DNA of 64,000 nucleotides from Datnioides undecimradiatus (taxonomy: Eukaryota > Chordata > Actinopteri > Lobotiformes > Datnioididae). The position numbers and the translations under genes are program-made. The DNA is taken from the NCBI GenBank assembly GCA_008933995.1, contig WARS01000026.1, positions 8,508,501-8,572,500 on the forward strand, read 5' to 3'. The notes under the pieces are model-generated. The model did no database searches. It was not told the origin of the DNA and saw nothing but the letters and a program-made list of their open reading frames with translations. Each line of letters begins with the position of its first letter. Position 1 is the first letter of the stretch. This document shows positions 1-9,332 of the stretch, in pieces.

Positions 1-2674
1 AACGAGGACATCGCTGCACATGTGCACAAGGTATGACCATCTCCTCTTACCCTTTTCGTCTAAGCTGTGGCCTCAACAACTTGAAGTTCAGATGACTCTC
101 TTGAATTTTTCACATCTGTTGCTATCTATTGAGACCAAAGTTTGAATACAAAAAGTCATAGAAGAACTCCATTTGTAAAAAATCTCATCTTTTCACCCGG
201 TAGATCCCGGCTCTGGTGTCTTTGAAGAAGTTGCCTTCAGTGAACTTTGCTGGAGTTGACACTCTGGACGATGTGAAGAACCACACTTATAATGAGCTGT
301 TTGTGTCTGGAGGCTTCATTGTGTCTGACGAGTTCGTGCTCAACCCTGACCTTATCACGCAGGGTAAGTTTTACTCTTTTGTGAGAGCTGTGCAGGTTGA
401 TGGAAATATCAGTCTGACCATATTTGACACTGAGCTTGTGCTGCTTGTTTTGTTCAGATCGTTTGCAGGGGCTGTTGAAGTTCCTGGAGGAGCAGAGCAC
501 CCCTGAACACCCCTGGCAGTGGAAGGTACACTGCAAGTCCCAGAAGAAGCTTAAAGAACTGGGGAGGTCAGTATCTTAGCAGAATAATGATCAAATTAAA
601 ATGACCTTTAGCATCTTGACTTGTGAGCTGTGAATAAATATTGCTAAACTGTATGGATCTACCTTTTCTGCTCTGTTAAAGGTTAAACACCAATGCAATG
701 GGGCTGCTGAACCTTCTCACAGCCTATCAGAAGAAGCACTTAGTGGAGTTTCTCCCTTATCATGAGTGCGATACCCAATCTCGTCAGGCTCCAGATCTAG
801 AATGCCTAATCAAGCTCCAAGCTCAGCACACGCAACAGCGGCACCTTATCTTCCTCACAGGTATCGTCATTTTTTTCTTATGAGACAAGCAAAAAAAACC
901 ATAACTTTGTGTCTTTATATGTGTTGACGTGTTGTGTGAGATGTAGTTTCTTCTATGCCCTCTAGCTAAAAATACATATACATGAGTTGAATATGGAGGT
1001 ATTGTTTTGACTATTGTCCTTGACTCATTTAAAACTTTAATTGAATGTGTTTTTGCAGAGAGGCCATTTGAGATGTTCCTACAGTACTCCAGAAATGGAA
1101 TAGTGATTGGGAGCATCGATGATGTCATGAGCGGTTTCCACAGTCTGATTGGCTCCATCAATCAGAATGAGCTTCCGACGCCCCCCTCTACTGGTGGGTA
1201 CCACCAACAGCAGGAGTAAACACCAAAACACTTGGAAATTCATTTCTTCGTACAGTTGCTTCGCTAGATTGTCTTTTGTTCCTTACAGTTATCTTACAGG
1301 TTTAAGACATCTGTGCTACGCAGCAGTGTCTAATGCTGTTAATGCATCTGTAACACATTTGTTTGATAATATCTTCCTTTCCACTTTTCCATTTCTCTCC
1401 CCCTGCCCTCTCCTGCTCTCCCAGTAGTGAATGATGAGTGTGTAGAAGAGGAGGACATGTCATTAGACTCAGATGATGGTGAGCCACTCACCATATCGGA
1501 TCCCTCAGAGCAGACCCAGGAAGTTGTGAAGAGGAAGCCTTCACAGCCGCCTCTTCCAGATACGGAGGAGTTTCGTCCTCCGCTCCCAGACCAGCAGGTC
1601 ACCCCTGAGAGGACTCCAACGCTGTCTGACTACAACGCTCTCAAAACAGCCATCTCTCAGTTCAAAGCCTCCAACCAGATGGGGATAGGCTCTTCAGACA
1701 TTGGCAGCTTGTCGCCAGGAGGTTTTCCTGTCAATCCGCACCAAAGCTTCCTGTGTCCTTCAGCCTCGTGGTCATCCTACACTGGCTCTTCTAGCTATGC
1801 GGCCTCCCCAGCCTATCCTGCCTCTCCTTGCAGCAGCACCCACGAACAGGAATACCGCCCTCCAGCCTCAGCCTCGGTTCCAACCCCACCTGTCGTCGCC
1901 ACACCAGGACCACTTGCCAACCTGGCTTCCCTCCCCATGGAGGTCAAACCTCCCCCTCCACCTCACCTAATGATGCTGGGTCACACGTATGGCTCGGACA
2001 CTGGAGGAGCCAGTGTGGCTGGGAGCTCTCCACACACCACCTCCCTCCCGTACACAGACCACAATGACTCAGCCCAGCCAGGTTACATGGCTGGCATTCC
2101 TAAAAATGCTAGTGGGACGCCCATGCAGCATGACAGGACACTAAGTGGACCTGGGGAGGGCGTATGGCGGACAGTTGGGACCACTAATTGTGAGACTGCT
2201 AGCAGCCAAGGTGTGGTCACATCTGGCCCAGTGGACCCAAGTGGACTCCCTAAGACTGGGGAGACCCTCGGAGGCAGCATCCCTGGCAGTCAGGGGGGCA
2301 GCACTCAGGTGAATTGCGCTGACAACCTCGGAGCTACTGTGGGCATTCCCACAGTGGCCAACAGGGGGGGCTCAGTAGTCAGACCTAAACTGCCTCCACA
2401 TCCAATGTGCGGTGTGGGCTATGGTAGTATAGGTGGCATCCCTGGACATATGGACCATGGGCCTATGCGTGGTGGCATGGGTCCTGGTTCTTTAGGTAGT
2501 TATCGAGGGAGAGGGGTCCCACCAGCAGGACTATGGCCTCGGCCAGGACGAGGACATGATCGGGGGGGAGGGACTGGCGGAGGACCCTGCTCTTGGGGTT
2601 ACCCATCAGGCAGGGGTGGAGCACAGGATTACTACTCGGACTACTCATACTCTCACAGTTATGCCCCTGAATAG
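1..2674 (+). CDS. tasor: TASOR (FAM208A), C-terminal 620 residues, six exons, 5' end outside window
   Basis: TASOR is the nuclear scaffold of the HUSH complex (with MPP8 and periphilin), which directs H3K9me3 silencing of retroelements and intronless insertions. The coding exons are 1-30, 204-363, 458-566, 682-860, 1059-1193 and 1425-2674. All introns are GT-AG, the phases agree at every junction, and the joined frame stays open for 620 residues to TAG at 2672-2674. Recognised family blocks are FAGVDTLDDVKNHTYNELF, FVSGGFIVSDE, WQWKVHCKSQKKLKELGRLN, AYQKKHLVE, YHECD, LIKLQAQHTQQRH and the acidic EEEDMSLDSDDGE. These match vertebrate TASOR C-termini as I remember them, and match the paralogue TASOR2 less well. 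The introns are compact: 173, 94, 115, 198 and 231 bp. The N-terminal pseudo-PARP and SPOC domains would lie upstream of the window. The TASOR identity is confident; the exon boundaries come from consensus sites and phase, without transcript data. Confidence 0.93.
1425..2674 (+). CDS. tasor: Terminal coding exon of tasor: acidic start, low-complexity Pro/Gly/Ser body, RG- and Tyr-rich tail
   Basis: This single 1,250-bp exon encodes about 416 residues. It opens with the conserved acidic EEEDMSLDSDD block. A short region that may be folded or helical follows (TPTLSDYNALKTAISQFKAS). The remainder is low complexity: Ser/Ala/Tyr/Pro-rich, then a PPPPPH stretch, then Gly-rich. The last ~70 residues hold several RG or RGG steps (RGGMGP, YRGRG, RPGRGHDRGGG, SGRGG) and end in DYYSDYSYSHSYAPE. 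The human tail, as I recall it, is shorter and lacks this RG/Tyr composition, so this looks lineage-specific. The acceptor is a tandem CAGTAG (1422-1427), so the first codon can vary by one valine. Confidence 0.88.
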
Positions 2675-2781
2675 ACAATCAACATGATCAAAAGGGGCAA
2701 CACATATGCCATACTCCAGAGACTATTAGAGCTGGCTGAATGTATATATTTCCTTGTCAAACACTTTGATTTAAATGAGTA

Positions 2782-2812
2782 AATAAAGATCCTGGTTTTC
2801 TACATTAATAAA
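2782..2812 (+). terminator. Proximal poly(A) signals of tasor
   Basis: Two canonical AATAAA hexamers lie 25 bp apart (2782-2787 and 2807-2812), about 110-140 nt after the tasor stop codon. Confidence 0.55.
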
Positions 2813-3112
2813 AATTGATACAGGCAGTGCCGAGTGTCCTACTGTCGTGTAAACTGTATGTACACTCTTTCCATGTGAGCTATTTGAGACCTTGTTCAAA
2901 CCACTATATTTATAATTGCCAGCAAATGTTAATGGCCTTCCAGCTTCTCGGAATTTATCATGTTCTTTCTGTTTGTCTGGTTTTGAAATGGTTTGTGAAC
3001 AAGGGGAAAGGCTGATATTTTTTTAAGGAAAAAAAAATAGTGAATGATATTTCACTTTTGCTGTTGGTTTTCTTTTTTATTTTACATATTTGGTTGTTCT
3101 AAATTCTATTAA

Positions 3113-3118
3113 AATAAA
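3113..3118 (+). terminator. Distal poly(A) signal of tasor
   Basis: AATAAA inside ATTAAAATAAAACATTTC, with T/GT-rich sequence starting 10-20 bp downstream. It has a better downstream element than the proximal pair. Confidence 0.55.
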
Positions 3119-3659
3119 ACATTTCAATTCTTGTTTGTGTGACCATTTTGATGATGTGTCAAGCAAACTATTAAAAAATATAAACCACAGCTTTTACTGT
3201 CAACAGCCCTATTTGTTCAGCTACCTACAGCATGTATGTGCAGTATGGATAATTTAACCTAAATGAAGTGCATAATACGGAAAAAGTAAATTTGGGAAAT
3301 GATCGTATTCTCATATGAATCAACATGTCATATTCTATGAGAAAGCCGAGGGATGCTGGTGTCCAACTATTAAAGCAAGCCCGTGAGGGGGAAAAACACA
3401 CTTTTTGACCATGACAGAAGGGCACTGCGGTAGAAATCAGTTAAATCTATTTTCTCCAGCAGGGTAAGCAGTGTGTGTGTGGTGCAGCTTGGAGGAAATG
3501 TAGCACTTAAAATCTGTCTGAGGCTCCATGCTGAGTGCCACTGGCCCTTCAACTCTACCACCGCTGAAAGGATCATTAGGAGGGTTGACATCCTCTCCTC
3601 TCTGTGTGGGTTTCATTGTATTGTTTCATTAACTTGGTGCAGTATCTGGTGCAGTGAAA

Positions 3660-3672
3660 CACCAGAGGGCGC
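3660..3672 (+). promoter_or_regulatory. CTCF-like site between convergent tasor and amigo3
   Basis: CACCAGAGGGCGC matches the core of the vertebrate CTCF motif (CACCAGRGGGCGC) at every position. It lies about 550 bp past the last tasor poly(A) signal. A match this long is uncommon by chance in a window of this size, but occupancy is unknown. Confidence 0.45.
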
Positions 3673-4025
3673 CGTTTCTCCTCTCAAAGCGGGAAATAGG
3701 GTAACGCTTTATCTCCAGAGCCTCCACTCCAGTTGTGCAATACGTGTGCCATGATTACTTTGGTAACTCTGAGGATGGAAAAAAAAATCCCATTAAATCA
3801 ATTGCTCCTAAGACCCATCACACAAACATTGAGCGGAGTATTTTTTTTTCAAGGCACACTACTACACACCAGCCGCACAATTACATTTAAACCTGAAATA
3901 CCAAACACAAATGCAGTCTTGAGCCTCTGAGTCGAAGGTAAATATACAAAATAAATAACAAATATACAATTATAAATATGACTATTTATTTATATTCTTT
4001 GTGTATTTGGTTATTATTTGTTATC

Positions 4026-4087
4026 AGTGACCCTGGAACCCCGAAAGGGATAAAGCAGTTACAGAAAATGAATGGATGGATGGATGA
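4026..4087 (+). repeat. 3' end of an L2-type (Maui-like) LINE
   Basis: The sequence runs GACCCTGG, CCCGAAAGGGATAAAGC, AGAAAATGAATGGATGGA and ends in a short GGAT repeat. This is the characteristic 3' end of fish L2-clade non-LTR retrotransposons with their (GGAT)n tail. Only the last ~60 bp is present, as expected of a heavily 5'-truncated copy. The family is assigned from memory. Confidence 0.6.
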
Positions 4088-4799
4088 TATCAATTAATAA
4101 ATAACATTACTACTCAGTATAAGAAATGACAGGAGCACCACTAAAAATAAACCTGTATTAACTGAAATTATGTATCTATTTTTTTGTCTTGGGGAACAGT
4201 GAAAAGCTGTGAGTTAACACTTACATTGGTATGACCTGTTTGTATATAACTCTGTTTTCTTCTGCACCAATTCCTCAGGGAAATTTGTGTCTGCTCAGCA
4301 GCCGAAGCTAAGTACTCCACAGTGTTCAACAGCTAACTGACCACAAGCTATCTAGCTGTTTCCAGGGCAGGTAGCTTGCAGTGAGGTTTATCAGAGCTTT
4401 TTTTTTTTTTTTTTTTACACTGAAAACAGTAGCCCAGCTGGAGGCTGATGAGAACAGAGTTTGAAATGCAAAATGTGTGCTAAGTTATTGCCATCACATG
4501 AAAATAAAGAATTAATGTGCTGAAAAGGCCTTGATGCGCTGTAGAGCTGCAGTAAACCAAAGCACTGGCTGAGTATTCATGGCCTCATCATGCTTAGAAG
4601 GGCACACCAGATTTGTTTGATGGGTCAGTCCCCTCAGTTGGGAACCACTGGACTTAAAGTGAAGTAGTTTAACGTAGACACGCCTCCACCAACTGCTAAA
4701 GGAAAATGATGCTTATGCAATGATGCATCTGTATTAAAAAGCTGATACTGTTTTAAGCAATATTATTCAAGTCACAGGAGCTTTCTTCTATAGAACCAG

Positions 4800-4862
4800 C
4801 ACTGTTACTTTTGGTACTGTAAGTACATTTTGCTGATACTAATTCTACACTTGAAGCGATTT
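4800..4862 (+). repeat. Fragment of the 'AAGTAC/ACTTTTACTT' teleost repeat
   Basis: GTACTGTAAGTACATTTTGC and the flanking TACTTTTGG and TGATACTAATTCTACACTTG match the core of a widespread teleost repeat rich in alternating AAGTA/TACTT words. Further copies in this window lie at 18475-19205, 26885-27245 and 48590-48800. The class is unknown to me. Confidence 0.5.
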
Positions 4863-4904
4863 TAAGAAGTCATTAAGATTTCCAATGCCATTAGTTGCAT
4901 TGCA

Positions 4905-5370
4905 TTTTTGACCTGATGGTGTCACTAGAGTGCAGTTAGGGGATCAACAAAGTTTTTACAACTCATTCTGAGGGAGAACATGAAAGCTTGTGCCAAACAT
5001 CATGACAATCCTTCTTGAAGTTGTTGATTCATTTCCCTCAAAACCACAAGTGTGAACCTCACGGTGGTGCTAGAGGAAAAGTCAAGGGATCAACAAAGTC
5101 AGGAGTATTCATAGCCAAGGAATGATGAATTGCTTTACCAATGCATCCAGTAGTTGTCAGGATATTTTAATAAAAGTCATAAATGTCAACCTGTTGGCAA
5201 CGCTGGAGGGAAGGTCAGGGCATCAGTTAGTAAGAGAGTAAGTTTGATCCTCTGGGGACCATGAATGACTGCACAAAATGTCATGGCAATTCATCCAATA
5301 GTTTCAGTTGGGACCAAAGTGGCGGATGGATGACATTACCTCCCCAGACCCATGTCGCCGGTAGGTCAAA
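4905..5370 (+). repeat. Unclassified teleost repeat ('GGTGGCGCTAGAGGAAAAGT' family)
   Basis: Contains ACCTCACGGTGGTGCTAGAG, GAAAAGTCAAGGGATCAAC, CCTCTGGGGACCATGAATG, ATGTCATGGCAATTCATCC and GGACCAAAGTGGCGGATGGA. These are successive hallmarks of a common percomorph interspersed repeat. Within this copy the central unit appears more than once (near 4920, 5060 and 5200), so it is internally repetitive or several copies inserted side by side. Related copies lie at 29845-29970, 30955-31290, 47015-47235, 47680-47810 and 53480-53975. Confidence 0.6.
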
Positions 5371-5813
5371 ATAGTACCATAAAGTGCATTATTGTGAATC
5401 ACTGACACTATAAGACATTATAGATAGGGTATCTCTATTGTCTCTCACAGTAAAGGATTTTTTCACTGGAAATAATAAAGCCATATTTCATCAGAGTTCA
5501 TTGTTGTCTTTTAGTGGTCAAGTGTGACAGATAATAACAAGGGAAGCACCATTACCACATGATACAATAAAGCTGGTAGGAGAAATGACTCTAGCAGAAC
5601 ACAGAGGAGGAATAAAAAGACAAGAGGATGTTGTAGAAAAGTGGTCATGAGCGACAATATAATACTTAGAATACCTTGAGTCATGGTGGTTGTCGAATCT
5701 TTTAATACCCAGTTGAATTCTGCAGAGCAGCAACACAGATTATGCCTCTAACATGCTAAATAGACTTAAGTAACGGTTTATCACTGCATATGTGTTAGTA
5801 GAGAAAATGTAAT

Positions 5814-5841
5814 GGATCTATACGTTTGGATCTATACGTTT
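5814..5841. repeat. Perfect 14-bp tandem duplication
   Basis: GGATCTATACGTTT occurs twice head to tail with no mismatch, which implies a recent small duplication. Confidence 0.8.
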
Positions 5842-7649
5842 GATTAATGAGGCGTTCGTGTGCAATGTGTCCCACAGTGATCTGACTGAGATCCTGCATC
5901 CCGTTTCATGTTTCATCCTGTTTGATGTGTTGGATGTCCAGCTGCTTCGAGAACACAGAACATGGCCTGCGCTCATATTCAGTGCAGAGGTATGATAAAC
6001 AGCCTGTTGTCTGGTGTGTGGCAGTCCACATTTATTTTAGTCTTTTTTGGGAAGCATCCAGCGAAAAGGAAAAAAAAAAAAAAAGGTCTGCGGTATAGTA
6101 TAACTGGTTGGTGGACTGTCCTGAAACGAATGCTGCGTGCGTGTTTCTCGAGCACATATTCCAAGTAAAGTGTCCAATTAGAATGAAATAAGGGTTTTTG
6201 TCTGTTTGGTGACATTGGGCCTCAACTGAGCCCGTGTATGTGGGCGTTGCGGCGTCTGAAAGATGTGTATGTATCTGCCACAGCTGGATGCCTCCACTCC
6301 AGCCTGATGACTGTTTTGACAGTTCAGTAATAGCCCCCGTTGACAGTCAAGGCAGCCCTCCACTAGTGAAAGCAATTCAACTTGTGCTATTCAGAGTAAA
6401 ACTCCCCTTTCACAGTAATTAGATTCTTGAATAAGATGATTTCGAATCCCTTGGAGCTCTGCTGAACTAGGGAAAACAATTAATCTGGAAAGGGGAAGTG
6501 CATGCTTTAATTGAAGCCTGATGGAGTGTTTTGCTTTGGAGAAGGGCATCTTTTAAAGCATCAAGGGGTCCTTCCTTTACATCTGGGTAATTTGTTAGAG
6601 CTGCTCAGAATAATTCGCGCAGAGACTGAGCCATGCTGTTCTACACCTTTCTATGCAGCCAGGAAATTCTCTTGTCATTTAAAAGTGTAATTATTTGTTT
6701 TTTTCTCTCATGAACCTATGAAACGGGGAATAGTGCAGTGGTCCTGATTTCTGCAAACTAAATCTGTCTGTTTTATTATATTCTCATGTTTCAAATGTGC
6801 AGGGATATGTGTGACAACTTACAAATTACTATTTATGGATAGAGTGCTTTTTATACCTTGTTTTTTTTTTTTTCAAAATGCACTGCTGAGGCCTTCCATT
6901 ACTGGTAAAGTACTTGCTGTCACAAGGTTAAAATAAATGTTGGACACCAAATGGTATTGGGAAACTAACTTTCTCTGACACGCAGCCCACACTGAGGTTG
7001 ATTCCCTAAATCAGCAGTGTGCTTACATAACCGGGGTCACCTGTGGACTCTCTGTGAAATAGAAAAGCCCTTAATAAAATGCTCACATCATGTCCTCTAT
7101 GTTTTAACCTGTCTCCTAATTATATCAGAAACAATAAATCCCAACCCATCTGTGTGTGCTGTGTCAGAGAGCGGAACCAGATTAGAGGGATTTAAAAACA
7201 TTAAAATTGACAAAGCACCTGGTTTTTATCCTCGCAGTAATCTCCTAAAACCTAACCCCAGCTCATCACACCATGTAATGTCTCTTGTACACTGTCACTG
7301 AAAAACAACGGGTCACGACAGCCTCCGATACAAGATGTTACATCACACCGGCATATAGTGGTGTGTTATGTAATCTTTGTTTGGGAATTTGAATATTGCT
7401 TACCATTGTGAAAACATTCAAAAAATTTGCTTAATATAACAAGTCAGTAGCAGCGGGATTAAACAGAGCAGGGCATCACAATACAGTGCTCTCTTAGTCT
7501 GAGAGATTTTTGCTTAATCCCTGAGAGTTTAATAGTGATGAAACTCCATTGCTGTCAAAGAGCTAGTCTGTCCCAGTTTCATGCACGGCTGCCCATTTGA
7601 TTTTAGATTTCCACCTTTTTTTGTCTGTGAATTGACATTCAACTTGCAC

Positions 7650-7661
7650 AACAATATTGTT
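7650..7661. promoter_or_regulatory. Palindromic SOX-type dimer site
   Basis: AACAATATTGTT is a perfect 12-bp palindrome made of two inverted AACAAT half-sites, the arrangement used by dimeric SOX factors. The surrounding ~250 bp is not visibly repetitive. Function is inferred only. Confidence 0.25.
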
Positions 7662-8940
7662 CTCCTCGGGCTTGAAAGGAGTCAAGTTTTAATTAAGGAT
7701 TTAGAAATAATCAAAGGCCCCTCCTCCTAGCGATATGCTCTCCTTTTGTGAGATGTGCGGTTACTGACAACTTCTCTTTGACATTATATAAAGGATTACA
7801 TCTAATCCTATTCAATCTCGATACAATCCTTAGTCCCACCCAGTGTTTGCATTAAGATTAAGCTACAATCTCAAAACATTATGGATGCATGGACTTAAAG
7901 AAATTGATTTGTTGCTTTTGAGGCTACTGTTCATCTCATCGGGTTTTAAACATCCCTTCATCCCCGACCACCCATATGCTCTCTTTGGTCTTTCATGTCA
8001 TTGACTTAATGCTGCATACACTTGTGTTCTTTCATGGCAGTGCACGCAAGTCCTTCTTCAGCATCTTCTTTCATCTGCGGTGTTGCAGTGTGTAATTCTG
8101 TCATTCGAGGCATGTTACACTGAATTAAAAAAAAAACAAAACAAAGCCATACAAAATAATGCCCCCTTCGGGGTTTGCGTCAGAGCTGCTTGAAGTATTT
8201 GTCACTTCAGTTCAAATTTTGTGGTTGTGTTTGTTCCGCAGTGTTCAAAGTGGTCTGCTGTGTTTGATCAAAGAGATGCTGTCTTTGAAGAGCGGTCCAA
8301 TTGCTGTTTGTTTTTGGTTTGTTGACACTCCTGATTTCTGTACTTCACTATTTGCCAGATAAGCAGAGCACAGATAGAGAGTCATTGTTTTTTTGCTGCC
8401 AGATTAATGCAACAGGTTTATGTGAGATATGTATATGTATGATGGATCACTGCAGGATGCACCTCTGTTTTCTGCTAGATAAGAGTTTTAAATGTTTGCT
8501 GAAAGCTACGGCTATGTCTGCACAAAAAACATTCACCGCTTTTCTTACTGCATCTTAATTCCCCTTTCTGATATGATAGTTGTGCTAGAATTGCCTCCTA
8601 AACCAAAACTATATCAGCAGGGCAGCCCACTGATCGAAATGGACTGCATCTTTCATTAGGGACACAGGGAAAAGAACTTCTTTCAGGAGCTCGATCGAGT
8701 TTTGGGTTGCTCTGTGTTTAAAGGTACATATTTTAAAAGATATAAGCTTTATATTTGAAGTTATCTTCAGCTGGAGCAGTGCTAGTGCGTGCATCTGCCC
8801 TACTAAATATGGAGAACCTCACCTCAACGAGGATACACAGGCTGAACTCACTTCCTGCAGTCCATTACAGTCATAAACCTGCAGCGTTTTTCTGGGGCTT
8901 TTAATCCTTGTTAAACACTTTCTGTGAAAAGTGAGCCAGA

Positions 8941-8946
8941 TTTATT
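8941..8946 (-). terminator. Candidate poly(A) signal of amigo3
   Basis: TTTATT on the plus strand reads AATAAA on the minus strand, about 390 nt past the amigo3 stop codon, giving a plausible 3' UTR. Other hexamers further away are possible. Confidence 0.35.
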
Positions 8947-9332
8947 CTCTGATCCCCCGAGAATTATTCCCCCCCAGTGCCGTACACAGAGAAGTTATTA
9001 GCTGATTTTTTGGGCCGATAATGGCTCTACTGTGATTTAGCAATGTCAGTATACTGAGGATAATAAACCAAAGTTGAAACTTTCATTTCGACCGGGCCAG
9101 ATGACAGAGAAGAGCAGAATTGGAACAGGAGATATTGCATTTTTTGTCCAGGAGGCCTTTAACTGCAGCTGGCAGTCTGGAAAGAGACATGATGTTCTTT
9201 TTTTCCTTTTACAACGTCAACACTCACATCTGATTGCATCTCACAGCTAATTCCTGAGTAAGGAGTTTTGCTTTGTTCCGAGGTACTTTTGTTCCCACCT
9301 CAATAAATGAAAAGAAAGAAACATGTTCAGCA

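Larger units (their letters stand above)
2675..3140 (+). other. tasor: tasor 3' UTR (inferred extent)
   Basis: AT-rich sequence after the stop codon with no conserved frame. It carries AATAAA hexamers at 2782, 2807 and 3113. The most distal signal is followed within about 20 bp by T- and TG-rich sequence (TTCTTGTTTGTGTGACC), the usual downstream element, so the UTR probably has a short (~150 nt) and a long (~460 nt) form. The extent is inferred from signals alone. Confidence 0.55.
5400..8940. other. Intergenic sequence without recognisable gene
   Basis: Unique-looking AT-rich DNA between tasor and the 3' side of amigo3. Open frames are short and show no protein family. It contains a perfect 14-bp tandem duplication (5814-5841), A- or T-runs near 6069 and 6860, and a tract at 7540-7830 resembling conserved non-coding sequence (see the SOX-type palindrome at 7650). 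Confidence 0.5.

Noticed and set aside
1194-1219. tasor ending at the stop in intron 5 (GGYHQQQE)
   Set aside because: A good GT donor at 1194 and an in-phase acceptor at 1425 lead into the conserved EEEDMSLDSDD block, so the stop is intronic.
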